From the NCBI GenBank assembly GCA_015680685.1, contig MNCI01007715.1:59226-95923 (forward strand): a DNA stretch of 36,698 nt, written 5' to 3'. Below, piece after piece: positions 20,850 through 32,400 of the stretch. Origin of the DNA: Gnetum montanum (Eukaryota; Streptophyta; Gnetopsida; Gnetales; Gnetaceae). How positions within the stretch are numbered: position 1 is the stretch's first letter; each line of letters begins with the position of its first letter. Made by a program: the position numbers and the translations under genes. The notes under the pieces were generated by a model. The model was not told where the DNA came from, made no database searches, and saw only the letters and a list, made by a program, of their open reading frames with translations.

Positions 20850-22382
20850 AAATGTCAAAAATAGATTTTTGGATAGGCAACATCTTTTTGTTCACCACTT
20901 CGTCAAGTGGTAACTCCTCCTTGTCACAAAATCAAACCTCTCATTTTCTAATGGATGGATTCCTATTATACTCTTCAGCACTCTTCCTTTTTTGTAGCTT
21001 ACCTTCTACTTTTGCTACTTTCTTAATTAGCCTTTGGATTTGATGAGCTCTCATTTCAGACAACCTCCCTTGGGCATACATCCCAAGGGTTCTTCTTGTT
21101 TCTGCTCTAAGCCCATCTATGATGTGGTGAAGCTATTCTCTTTGAGAGTAACCATGGCTAAGGCATGTGTATAATAGTGAATAGTATGGACCCAATGGTG
21201 GTATCCAAGGGTTCATATGTTTCCTATGTCTAGCCTTGGATTTGCCTTCTCAGATTAGAAACTCTAGAGTATGTTTGATATTTTCCATTGAATAGTTCTA
21301 ACATGGTACTCCATCTTTGGATAGATTTTGATTCTTAGGACTAGTACCAACTTTTAGCTTCCTTAATGAGTGTCCTTGGGAAAAGCTTGAGTTTGTGCCA
21401 CTCATTCTCTATGTCTTATAAGGCACAAGCATCTTGAAAGGCTTGTAGATGTGTTTGCAAATCTGAATTGTATCCCCCTCAAATCTTGGGATATTGTTCA
21501 TATTTAGGCACTTGATCCAACTATCCTTCATATGCCTAGTTGGAATTCTTACTACCTCTACAATGTTAAGCATACTTTGAGTCACTAGTAAAGGTTCATC
21601 ATCATCATTGTGTTGATGATGCCAATGATGATTTTGGCCACCCCTTCGATTTTGGCAACCTTCATGATCATTGTTATTTCGTCGATCACCTTCATCATGG
21701 TTGCTTTGATGGCAGCTTCCATGAGAACTATCAGATGAAGAGAAATGTTCAGAATCATATGAAGAGGATGAAGAGGAAGGTGGACCACCACTGCCACTAT
21801 GGTGTCTACCATAACACTTATGCTTTTTATGATCACCATCATTAGATCCATTCTTATTGCAATGTTCACTCAAGTCGCTACCTTGGCTATCACTCTTTTT
21901 AGAACCTAGTTTATGAATAGTTGATCATAGGGTTAAGTTCACACCCTCACCATCAGTAACAGGGGGTGGAGAATCTTTATGTTGAGAACCTTCCAAGGGA
22001 GGATTCTCATTATCCTCTTGATCCAGCAGAAATAAGGGGTTACTGTAATGTTTTCCCTTTGTGGCTTCATGGAGTCTCTCCTGACATTTATCTCACTTAC
22101 ATTGTGTTTCAATGGGATACTAGTTCTAAGTGTTATATCTATCCTCAACGTACTCTTCGTGAAGATCTACTATGCCCAACTTCTTAAGTGTTTAAAATAG
22201 CATTTGGGGCATAGATCTATCAGAGGTAAAAATGACATTGCCCTTCATATCACGCCATTGCATCTATTCATCCCAATGTAGGATGAAGGCTAAATTTGGC
22301 ACAAACTCATCTGGATGAGTGTATACCATCCCTATCAGACCAATGGTTTAGTATCTTTAGGCTTACGAGAAGAAGAAGACAT
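20850..22382 (-). pseudogene. E1 gag, decayed
   Basis: An ATG at 22382-22380 opens MSSSSRKPKDTKPLV, after which stops appear. The longest open piece (21409-21873) is rich in Ser, His, Asp and Asn (HHSGSGGPPSSSSSSYDSEH) and ends near IPRFEGDTIQICKH. Further down, LSHGYSQRE and HHIIDGLRAETRRTLG near 21100-21180 resemble the Athila/Tat gag core (family pattern CPHHG....Q.FYNGL). IQRLIKKVAKVEGKLQK follows. The Pro-rich end lies in 19949-20362. Gag forms the particle that packages the RNA; this copy is inactive. Confidence 0.8.
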
Positions 22383-22519
22383 TTTTTTAAACCAAAATGA
22401 AATTTTCAATGTGCTTTTATAATTTATGTATAGTGGGAATGTTATTGAACTTTAGGTTCATACAATGATATTAGTGGTATCCACTTAGACCTAAATAGCA
22501 CACGTTCCATAAAGAAAGT
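22383..22519 (-). other. E1 untranslated leader
   Basis: Short AT-rich stretch between the primer site and the gag ATG. No coding signal. Confidence 0.6.
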
Positions 22520-22537
22520 CCCCAGTAATTATGCCAA
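22520..22537 (-). promoter_or_regulatory. E1 primer binding site, tRNA-Asp type, decayed
   Basis: One base after the 5' LTR the minus strand reads TGGCATAATTACTGGGGA. The complement of the plant tRNA-Asp(GUC) 3' end is TGGCGCCGTTGCCGGGGA; 12 of 18 bases match, and five of the six differences are C-to-T or G-to-A. tRNA-Asp priming is common in Athila/Tat elements. Confidence 0.7.
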
Positions 22538-23424
22538 TGATGAGTAGCAAGGTACCCCTATGCCTAACCATACAAATCACAAAGCGTTCATGTGCGATTC
22601 AATCAAATTTCACAGACTTTGTTGTTTCTAGTGCACTTGCCCTTTAGGAAGTGAATCTAGCCTTAAAATCAATCATTCTCTTACCAATTATTCTTGTGAC
22701 ATTTGTTGGTATGATTAAGTGTAATTGAGGCATTCAATTTTTATCATTTTTTATGTTTTATAGATCGATGCTCAAATATGGATAAAAGTAATTTGATTAA
22801 CAAATCTAAATTAACAAACTTACTAGCATTTAACTAATCCTAACATAAGTATCTATTCCCACATCTTGTACATGTCTTGAACCCATGTATCCACTATTAG
22901 GCAACCAAGTGTTATGCTACTAGGTGTACCATGCAATAACACTACTGGGATTACCAAGCAAATACATGTTATGATCGAAGCAGTTATACTAATGTGTGTA
23001 ATCTATCTTACTTAATTGTCTCATTAACATAATAACTATAAAATATTTGATAACTAATTGAAAGCATTTAATAAATAATTAAAAAAATTTAATGCATAAA
23101 CAAAATAGCTAATCTATCCAAAATGCTACAAGGTTTATCAAAATGCTCATCTTTATTACTGCACACACTATCGTGCTCAAGTACAACAATGCTATCCATA
23201 CATTCAATGAATCCTACTACATGCACTCAGGGAAAAGATTCTAACTTTCGAATAGAAAATGCAAGATCTTTGCTACTAATAAAATATGAACTCCCCATAA
23301 ATGCAATTGGTAGGTGCATATTTATAGGTGATGGATAGACACTGTGTTGATGAGGCCTCATCGACGTAGGATGAAATGCGTTGACAAGGCCTCATCGACG
23401 TAACCAACCAATGAAAACTCATCA
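22538..23424 (-). repeat. E1 5' LTR
   Basis: Starts TGATGAGT (22538-22545) and ends ACTCATCA (23417-23424) on +, a perfect 8-bp terminal inverted repeat. TATA (TATTTATA on +) is at 23319-23326. U3 holds two GGCCTCATCGACGTA units near 23355 and 23390. CTAAT follows at 23425. Confidence 0.92.
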
Positions 23425-23840
23425 CTAATGCTACAATTGCCTCCCTTTTATCATTTTTTATATTATCCTATTCTCTTGGTTACCACTTTGTTTCCATTTC
23501 TTAAAGTATCTTTTATTATTTTGAATAGCATGTTGCACTTCATCATTCAACCTTATGTCTTTTTTGGGATGTATTTTTTTCTTTTTATTACAACTAAAAT
23601 GTTTTTTTTTTATTTTCTAAATGAAATTTTTCATTTGATCCTAAATTAAATTTTTTGAGAAATCTAAGTTTCAAGTGACACATTAAATTAATTGTTCTTT
23701 GAATAATGTGTTGTTTTCTTCCTTCAAATTCTAACATATCATTACAGTAGTGAATCTTCCATATCATTGTGCTTTCCAAATCCATGTCATATTCTATTTT
23801 CATAGATCTAACATGACCATTAAAATTCCTTGTAATGAAT
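23425..23840 (-). mobile_element. RTE-like LINE ORF2 fragment, 5' part (interrupted)
   Basis: Upstream half of the LINE split by E1. On -: RLNDEVQHAIQNNKRYFKKW (near 23480-23550; family WWNDEVQxAIxxKK) and, after a shift, KREAIVALAK running into the target duplication. It continues as ARLKAL at 10190. The ORF-like stretch 23594-23803 is the preceding decayed part. Its left limit meets the truncated element E2 at about 23840-23870. Confidence 0.82.
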
Positions 23841-23899
23841 ATTCTTTATTGCTAGGAAATTTATTGATGCACTAAATCCATAGAATTCCAATTTGTTAG

Positions 23900-24893
23900 G
23901 GATGATCACCAATTTGTCATCTCTTGTAAACATTACCAACACGATGGTGGAATGACAACTCATATGGAGGGTTCTTAGTAGTGGATCCAACCACTAGAAT
24001 CCTTTGACATCTAGGGCATTGACTTCATGGGTCCCATCATGCCCATGTCAAATGGAAATATGTACATCATAGTCACTATTGACTATTGTACAAAATGGGC
24101 AGAAGCAATATTTGTCATCCATTGTACATCTTCTACTACTAGTTGGTTTGTACAACAAAATGTTGTAAATAGGTTTGGTGTGCCATGTGCATTAATTTCT
24201 AATAATGGAAGTCACTTTATAGGCACTACATTTTAAAAGCTCATGCAACATAAATTAATAACATCTTATCATTCCCAAGCCAATAGTTAGGTTGAGGTTT
24301 CAACTAAGGAAATCACTAAGATCTTAATAAGAATAGTTAGCAAATATAGTAGAGACTAGAGTACAAAACTCAATGATGCACTCTAGGCCTACCACTCCAC
24401 TTGGAAGCTCCCTATAGGCTACTCTCCTTATAAGCTATTATATGGAAAATTGCTAACTCTTCCTATTTAATCTGAGCTTTGTACATTTTCAATACCCGAT
24501 GATCTTGATGTTGAATTAATTCTAGCACAAACAAAAGATTAATGAATCCCATCCTACTAGACAAAAATTGATTGGTATCCCTATCATCTAACAAGTTGTA
24601 GAAGGCATTTAACAAAAAATACCATGACCTTAGAATTAGAAAAGTCAAATTTCAACCAGGAGATAAGATCCTCTATTGGAACCCCGTACATGTGCCACAA
24701 CGAACCACAACAAACCAAGTTCCAAAGATTGTGGGAAGGCCCTTATATTATTTTGGAAACCTTTCCTTTTGTGGCCACATTGATCTACAAACCTAAGAGC
24801 CTAGATAAGAAACAATTGGTCAACATGCAACAAATTAAACCTTACCATGAGTATAAGGAAGCCAGTGGTCACAACACCTTCTCAGATGGATAA
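23900..24893 (+). pseudogene. E2 integrase, decayed
   Basis: Order on +: FVISCKHYQHDGGMTTHMEG (zinc-finger Cys and Gln; the second Cys is now His), MGPIMPMSNGNMYIIVTIDY (first Asp), CTKWAEA, VVNRFGVPCALIS, NNGSHF, a stop, SYHSQANS with stop and VEV (Glu), AYHSTWKLPIGYSPYKLLYG and LPI. The C-terminal domain is FQRLWEGPYIILETFPF through LVNMQQIKPYHEYK. The second catalytic Asp is Asn (AAT at 24201-24203), the same change as in E1. It is cut by several stops. Confidence 0.9.
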
Positions 24894-24899
24894 CCATGC

Positions 24900-26921
24900 T
24901 TGAATTTTTAGATCTCCTCCTTCCAACTTAATCATGAGGAAGATAGCCATTTATGCTAATCATATAAATTTCTTAATTTTTTTTATTTTTTGTTTTATAC
25001 TTTGTTGTTTTTACACTCTTTTTGGTTTTCTACTTCTTACTATTTTACATCATTTTGTTTTGTTTTACAACATTGTTGATATGTTTTATTTTTCTTGAAT
25101 ATTTTACAATTTCTTATATATTTTTGTTTAATTTGATATGATTTTTTATTTTGTTCTAATAATAACATGCCTCATTACGAATGGAATACAATGCAGTTTG
25201 CTTGATGTGGGCATGTGCTATTTGGTTATTTGATCATTAGTATTTGGACTTTAGCTTTGAATTTTGTTATTGATAATTAAGACATGGTTTATTTTTCATG
25301 AAACAAGTAATGAGTTTGCATCATCCACCCATCCATAAACTCTATGGTATTTCCAATTGTGGAAGTATGAGGTCCCTTTCCTTAACAAACCTTTAATGAA
25401 CTTGTGAGCTTGGTAGTTTCTAGACTTCGAAAGGATTCAAGGGTTTAAACAGGGTGTGAATTCAAGGGGACTTAATACTCTTTGTTCCTTTATACTTGCT
25501 TGGGTGCATGAGTGTTTTCATGGATTTCTTACTGTTCTATGTCAACCAATAACAGGAAGTTAAATAAGTCTTTGCATGGTGTGGTTTCCATTCTGCAAAA
25601 ATGTAAAACAAGAAAAAACAAAAAAAATAATAATAAACATAAAAATGAATGATGAAAATTCAAATCATATCCCTTTGATAGAATAACAAGCTATGAACAT
25701 TGGTTATGGGACTCGAAAGACATGTTACCCATGCCTAAAGGTCCCCTCTAACTAAGGTCCTTACTCACTTTTTTCTTCTCTTCTTTTCCATAAGGAATGG
25801 TGATTTTTTATGCAAGCACTCTTGTGTCTCAAGGGGGTGAAATGGTCTTAGAGTGGTGATGCAAAGTCATTGAATGTTGTTGGTTTTGTTCTAGACTAAG
25901 GATGGATTTTATTAGTTCATTTAACCACAAAATTTATGAGGGACATCATGTGACCTTAATTTGGAAATCCATACCACTTTCTCTCTCTCATCCATCTATT
26001 GTTTCCATGCCTCACCTCATTGCTAGTGTTCATGTCCTTGTTTGATGTCTTAGTTTGATGTGTTGAAATTTTTAGGTAGTTTCTTTCATGTTTTTGTAGT
26101 TAACTTTCCATAACCATTAATCACCCATGGGGCCTATTGACTCCTTAGTTTGAAGATATGCAAGGGCAAAAAAGGGCATGTGCCTACTTTGGGGAGGACC
26201 CACTTGCATATCTTTTAGTTGGGATAGTTAAGTTCTTTATCCTTAGGCATTCTCACAATCAAATCCTTTTGCATGTCATTGATAATATCCAATTGTGTGC
26301 ATCTTCATAATGTTTTTTAGTGAAATCCTCTTTTTTGTTGTTGTGAATTCTTTAACTCTCTTCAAGAATTTCATCACATTTGAGCTTTTCAGAATTTAAT
26401 GATGAACTGCTTATCCATTTCATCCCATTTTTTAGTCTTCCCACTACTAGAGGTACACTCTATGTTGTGGGGGACACTCAGGTTTTCTTTTATAGCTAAT
26501 GTTTTAAAAATTTTTTTGGCTCCCACAAAGTTTTAACTAAGGACCAACACTAACATCACCAATCCATGAAGTTAAACTCTTTCAATAGGCTCTTATAGTC
26601 ATAGAAATCAAATCACAACCTAGCCAAGTGTAACTATTGATGAGACAAGGTACCTAAAAGCTATAAGTTACATATTGCACACTAATTTGTGATTTTTTTA
26701 TGATTGCAGTGGGAAGCATAGACTAGAAGTGGAATTATCTTTACCAAGGAATAAGTAGCAACACCATGTAACAAGGCCCCTTCATGAACATTGAATCTTC
26801 TCCCTCGATCTTTAGCTACCAAGGGAGTTGGATGTCAATTTTGGCTATGGTGTTTAACTCTATTATCATGAACACTGAATTTTATAAAAGATTGTAAATT
26901 CATACACTTGGGCACCTAGAA
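24900..26921 (+). other. E2 non-coding 3' region and remnant of the 3' ORF
   Basis: Homologous to E1 14000-16300 in inverse orientation. A short match to the start of the E1 3' ORF lies near 26715-26800, after which E2 jumps to its LTR, so about 2.9 kb is missing relative to E1. The purine-rich tract expected before the LTR is not obvious. Confidence 0.7.
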
Positions 26922-27726
26922 TCTGTATATTTCATTGGATATTCGATATCATGGGATGTGTGATAACCTATAAATATAACACTTGGATGCATGGTTTGGG
27001 TCATCTTTGTCATAGTATGGTAGAGCTCTTATAGTTTTTCTTCCCTAGAGTTAGAATATTTTCCCAAGTGCTTGTAGCAAGAGTCATTGAGTGCATGGAT
27101 CTTTATTTGAGCATTGTTGTACTTGAGCATGGCAGTGTGTGCAGTAAAAAAAGATAAGCTTTTTGATACACCTTGCAGCACTTTGGCTAGATTAAATATT
27201 TTCTTCATGCATTTAATGTTTCATGCAATTTCCTTGAATGCTTTAAGTAATTAAGCTAAATTACACTAGATTAAATAGCAATTAATTAATCACATAACTA
27301 CGACTGCTTCGAGCATGCACATGACACTTGGTAATCCCAGTAACACTTAACATTTGGTAACCTGACAACATTATGCATGTTCAAGATGTGTACAAAATGT
27401 GGGACCCAATGCTTATGTTAAGGATTAGTTAGACATTGGTTACTTAGTTAGATTAAATTAGCAATTAAATTACTTCATTCCTTTCATTCTTTATTTTAAG
27501 CACCCAAAATATAAAACATAAAACTAATAAAAATGCCTCAATTACACTTAACCATACCATTACATATCACAAGTGTAATTGGGAATCAATGAATGACTAT
27601 CAGGGTTAATTCCACTTCCTAAAGGCTATTGTATTGGAAGACAAAGGGTCCAAGGAATTTAACCAAATTACACATGAATGCTTAGTGATTTGTATGGTTG
27701 GGTGTAGGGGTACTCATGGCTCATCA
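26922..27726 (+). repeat. E2 3' LTR
   Basis: Matches the reverse complement of the E1 LTRs: TTTCATTGG at the start, CCTATAAATATAAC, GCATTGTTGTACTTGAGCAT, GGTAATCCCAGT, and GTATGGTTGGGTGTAGGGGTAC before the end GCTCATCA. The start is decayed and placed to within a few bases; the end is secure. Only about three CpGs remain. Confidence 0.85.
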
Positions 27727-28326
27727 CTTGAGATAATTAGTAACTTGCTCAATAATAACATGTAAATTGAAAATCTGTAACATAGAAAGAAAAACATCAA
27801 TACGATAAACATCACTTAAAAATGGTATATCTACATATAGAAGTCTTTGAAACATCCCTAAATGCTCTTAAAAGTTATACTTATTTCTCTTAATGCAACC
27901 TTGAGGCCCTTGATGCTGGTCTTCAAGAGTGCATGAAGGTTCTTGGGCTTATGCAACTTAATACTCTAGGCTCTAGCACCCTCCTTAAATCATGTGTTAT
28001 TGAAAAATGGTTCTCATCCTATTCTTCTCCTTCAACTTTGACAACTATGTAGTCCTTCTCTTGCTATTGGTAGATGAACTCAACATTTTGAAGTATTTAA
28101 GAAATAGCTCTTAGAAGTATTCTATGCATTTCCTTCACAAAAGCTTTACAAATAGCCTTGATCAAGTATTCTAGATCTTTACTTAATTCTTGGGTAGTCG
28201 TTTTCATTGGGTTTTATGGTACGAATTGAAGTTAAAAAAAAAAGATCATAAAAGTTATAAAAAATGAGTGTAAAAACAAATGATTACAAATAACCTTACA
28301 TAGTTTTCACGAAAGCTCTAATATTG
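27727..28326 (-). mobile_element. Fragment of another LTR element: primer site and gag start
   Basis: On -, ATATTAGAGC at 28324-28315 resembles the tRNA-iMet primer site TGGTATCAGAGC, with transitions only. About 110 bases on, an ATG at 28207-28205 opens MKTTTQELSKDLEYLIKAIC, 36 codons to a stop, and broken coding-like text continues to about 27850. The layout (LTR end, primer site, leader, basic or amphipathic start) suggests the 5' end of an LTR retrotransposon cut by E2 at 27726. Family is unknown. Confidence 0.4.
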
Positions 28327-28864
28327 CTTTGAAATAAATGGGTTATTATAACCAAAGATGTTCATAGTCCAAGATAAAAGAAATAGTGTGACTAATAGAA
28401 ATTCCCTTACTAATTTTTTTTGGATAAGAAACCAAAAACTCTATATATCACATCATATTACAAGAAGGCTTTCAGGGCACAAGAATAGCATTTGCAAGGG
28501 CAAGAAAACCTAGCAACATATACATAGATATAGTAAACAAAATACAAGTTACTAGGATAACTTGAAAGGATAGCACATCAATGAAGAAAATAAGAAATAG
28601 AAAACCAAGAAAAACATGTAATCCTAAACAACAACTACCAAATAGGCATACCATTCACATGATTACATCTTGTAACATTGAACAAGAAAAACCCATCCAA
28701 GATAATAGAAAAAGGACCCACAAGTTACTAGGACTTGTAGGCCAAATCAATCCTTATGTCAAAGAGAGATTGGAGGGGTTGGAACTAGCACTAGTTAGTT
28801 CTGGCTATAATCTTATACTCTATGCATTTAACATGATTGGATAAAGAGGGTAAGAAAATGCATA
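28327..28864. other. Possible LTR remnant belonging to the preceding fragment; no gene
   Basis: AT-rich. If the primer site at 28315-28326 is real, this is where that element's 5' LTR would lie, read on -. Its other end was not found. The frame at 28581-28844 has no recognisable feature. Confidence 0.3.
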
Positions 28865-29446
28865 TGTGAGAGATGTCCTAGGGCGGTGCTTCTCCTGGGC
28901 TCTACCCATGGTTTGGGGGCCATAGAACACTTTGAGGCATCCTCGGGTGACTCTCAAGTGTTAGAAAACCCACCTTGGCTTGGTGGTACCAAGCTAGCAA
29001 CAGGACACCCTCCTGTTGCAACTCTCTTCTAAGTCCTCTTCATTCCCCCTTCACCGTGGAAAACTACATGGCCCTGATTCTACGACAGTCATAGATATGT
29101 AGATAGCCAAGACTAGATAGTTTTGGCATGGTGCCAAGCGACACCTTGTACTAGATCGTGAGGGATCTAGGGGTGAGGCACCTTCCATTGTAGGTGCATC
29201 ATCTCCCCTCCCACTGATGTTCTCTACAAGGTTGTGTGTGTGCTTGTTTGCATGGTCCTCATTTCGGAGTTGGTTACCCTCCATGAGGTGTGTTTTCATG
29301 TACGTTAAGAAGTTGTGCTTCTTTTTACGCTCACTCATGATATGCTTTCTTTCTTGAGGCATATTCTCGAGGTCTTTCACCCCAGATCCATTGGATCTTC
29401 ATGAATTCCTTGGGGTACTGGACAACATTGGGGCAATGTTGTTACA
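28865..29446 (+). repeat. E3 5' LTR
   Basis: 582 bp, TGTGAGAG...TTGTTACA. Carries one copy of the CCCCAGATCCATTGGATCTT unit that is doubled in the 3' LTR. An open frame on the opposite strand (29051-29380) has a counterpart in the 3' LTR, simply because the two LTRs are copies. Confidence 0.92.
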
Positions 29447-29448
29447 GA

Positions 29449-29466
29449 TGGTATTAGAGCATTATT
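29449..29466 (+). promoter_or_regulatory. E3 primer binding site, tRNA-iMet type
   Basis: TGGTATTAGAGC, two bases after the LTR, matches TGGTATCAGAGC (complement of the initiator tRNA-Met 3' end) with one C-to-T change. Confidence 0.85.
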
Positions 29467-32400
29467 AAAATTGCGTTATGATATGCATGTGCTCTTTGGT
29501 TGTCTTACTCCATAGAGGTTTTTCAATTAATGGTCCCTATGAATTGATACCTAGGTGATCTAGGATCATATCCTTATGTATTCTTGAAGAGTTTCCTTAT
29601 GGAAATGTTCTATTCTCTTCATGAGGGGACAAATGATAAATTGTGAGCAACTGATGTATGTTGCTCTTTGTGAGGATATAAATGATGGTGTTGTGGTGAT
29701 GTCCTCCACTTGTTTACTTGTGGTTGGACTAGTAGTGATTATATGTGATATGATAGAGAGGAGTTCTATTGGCAACGTAGGAATTTTGTTGCTCAAGGAG
29801 CTCTCATCTCAGGTCTTCAGTGATTCATCTAGGATGAATCAGATCCAGTCTCTGCTTTAGTTTCTACCTAGATGACATGTTTCAAGATGGAATTTGTTGA
29901 ATCGTGTAGGATATGATATCCTTAGCACTCCCACTCACCCTAGATACAGTGAGTATGGGAAAATACAAATTGTTACTAGATGGTTCCTAGGTATCTCAGG
30001 ATGGAGGTCCTTCGGACATGTGCTCTTGGTGAGCCTTGTTCTGGGTGGACTAAGACCATTGCCGGTAGACTTCGTACATTCATGCTTGCGATTGTATGTT
30101 TGTCTAGTTGTGTATGCATGTCTTCTTGGTTGCACTTTCAAATTATGCATGCGTGTTATCTTGGTCGTGTCTATCGTTCATAATGCAAGGCTTGATGTTT
30201 TACGTGATATGATGACTTATTGTTGGGAACGTTGAGGATGCAGTGGTTGTTTGTGCCATCCCAAAGCCAAATGTTTTTTTTCTTGTTTAACAACTTCTTG
30301 TGCATGAGGCATGATTTCCCTTATTGTTGATCTTTGAGAGTTGTGCTACTTTTTTGAGCTAGTGGTGTTTCCCTTGGGTTTGTGGCATCAATATTTTGAT
30401 TGGTGACATTTCTTGGTCACTCTGATTCAAAGAATACTAGTGTGGCTCATCCTAATATTGGTTCTTGTTGAGACCACACCTCTTTTGATGAGAGCCTTAT
30501 TGTGAACACATCCTTCATGATGTTGCTCATTGTTGCAAGAATTGGTTTGATGTAGACTTGTTGTTGGATAGACCTTGGTCTTCCACCTTATTTTTGGTTT
30601 GAGATGACGATTGTCTATTGTCCATGACTCATATGATTGTGTTGAGATTTTGATCCTGGTTGACACGAGTGTTAGTTGCTGGGAATGATTGTTGTGTATG
30701 AATCTTGAAATTCTGAGAGTGTGCTATCTCTCTCTTGGTGTGTCTCACGATGAAATCATTTGTTTGAGTGGGGATCTAATTCCTTCATCAATGTTTTGCA
30801 TGATTGATCTCTGTGCATGTTGTTGAGGTCTTGATTTTTATGATGTGCAAGAGTGATATGAATTTGTTATATGATAATGCTTGATGCTTGTGTATGAGGT
30901 TGATGTGCTAATCATGTTCCTACTAACTTTTATGTTTCTAAGATTTTGTATCAGTGTTTGCAGGTAGCACAGGTACAAAGATGCAACTAATGGTGACCTT
31001 AGTTGATGTTGTGAGCACTATGTCTATGGCAAAGATATGTGCTCTTGAGACCTTCATGAACTGATTATTTGGTCTTAAAATCCCAACATTGGGTTGTGAT
31101 TTTATCAGTACCTTGGCTATGATGGATCAGCAGGTACATTATGATTTGTTTGCCTCTCAATGCTGGGGGAGCCCTAATAGAGGATGGTGATCTATCCTAG
31201 ACCCTATAGATATTAGGCCAGTAGATGGCAGGAAATGGTATCCTTGGCCATGCCGGATACTAATGGCCCATGAGTGACCAATGTAATGAGGTCCCACTAT
31301 GGCAGGATGGTGGATACTTAGTTGGCGTGTTTCATTATTCGATTTTTGTGTTCGTGTCTCGAATCATTTTCGTTTGATGTTACCTGTGCAGTGGATTCAA
31401 TGTGACAGTAGATCATGCATGTTTTGAGACATTGGTGCAATGAAAGATGATCATTTATGCTTTGTGACAGAGATAGGTTTTTCTAAAAATAGCATGGTTC
31501 TTCATGGTATGCTCTTGGTGGCCTAAATCCTTTAGCTTAGGATGGGCTTGGGTAGTTTGTCCTATAGCCTTTTAGGCCTGGGAAGCATTCCCAAATACCA
31601 TGTATGTTCCCATATATGAATGTAATCCTATCCTCGGGAGTGTGAAATGTATCCTTGTGATATTCTCAATTTGATTGTATGCACTCAAAAGTACTAGATG
31701 TATTGCCTATGTGAGTCAGTTGTCTCCTGGTTGTAGGCCTATGCCACACCCTATGACAAGGCCAAGCTTGATGTATGGTGTTTTCTTGGTGCTTGTTTTG
31801 AAGTGCCTTTGCTATATGTTGTAAATGGCCATTATCCTTTGATGTATAATCCTGCCGAAACCCTCATGGGAAACTCTTCAATTGGATACAGTGTTGTAAC
31901 GAATGGACCAGGGCATGTCCTTGCCCATTATGCTCTTGAACTAGTGCCATGTGTTCTTGATGATGTTGGCATGCCTGGATGGTGTGTGCTTGGTGAACGT
32001 CCTTGAGATAGGACAAATCTTGGGAACACATTTTCTTATGTTCATAGATTGGCAAAGATCTTGTCCATAGATGATCAATTGTGACTGAAATTCAAATCAA
32101 TGTGATGTCTAGCGGTGGATTTGAGTCAAGTTCTGGGTATTGACACCTAGACTTGCTCTTCCATGTTGGAAGTGATCATGGAGTAGTTGTGCAAATGTTG
32201 GGATGGTGGTCCATCCTTGAATAAATGACGTTATAGATACAGAAATTGTGTTTCTTCTTGGTGGCCTTGCTTGGTGGGCTTGAATGTGCTCAAAACACTT
32301 GAGCCAATGCTCTCATGATTGGGGGCTTCTAATGATTTGTGCATGTTGGTGGGCTCTCATGACTAATTTATTTTGGTGCTTTGGAGCGCTATGATGCACT

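Larger units (their letters stand above)
10195..23424 (-). mobile_element. E1: complete Athila/Tat-like Ty3/gypsy retrotransposon, 13.2 kb
   Basis: A whole element on the minus strand with two LTRs of about 0.9 kb, CTAAT target duplications and a tRNA-Asp-type primer site. The order on - is gag, protease, RT, RNase H, integrase and an extra 3' ORF. RT blocks (FLDGYSGYNQI, MPFGLCN, VFMDDFS) and the long 3' region point to the Athila/Tat branch, which lacks a chromodomain. All frames carry stops and shifts. The LTRs differ at roughly 15-20 per cent over about 190 bases compared by eye, so insertion is old. E1 sits inside an RTE-like LINE. The segment 20411-20825, between two Ns, is inverted and probably an assembly error. 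I see no clear polypurine tract next to the 3' LTR. Confidence 0.93.
23870..27726 (+). mobile_element. E2: 5'-truncated relative of E1
   Basis: A second copy of the E1 family on the opposite strand. It begins in the integrase zinc-finger region and has no 5' LTR, gag or RT. The non-coding 3' region matches E1, as does the first part of the 3' ORF (near 26700-26800); the rest of that ORF is deleted, and the element ends in a 3' LTR. It lies tail-to-head against the LINE, with E1 beyond, so this end is a truncation or rearrangement rather than an insertion end. Confidence 0.88.

Noticed and set aside
26636-26655. TGATGAGACAAGGTACC resembling an LTR terminus
   Set aside because: The same place in E1 (near 14270) is plainly interior sequence, so the resemblance is chance.
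28581-28844. 87-residue basic frame on +
   Set aside because: AT-rich, no recognised motif, in a probable decayed LTR.
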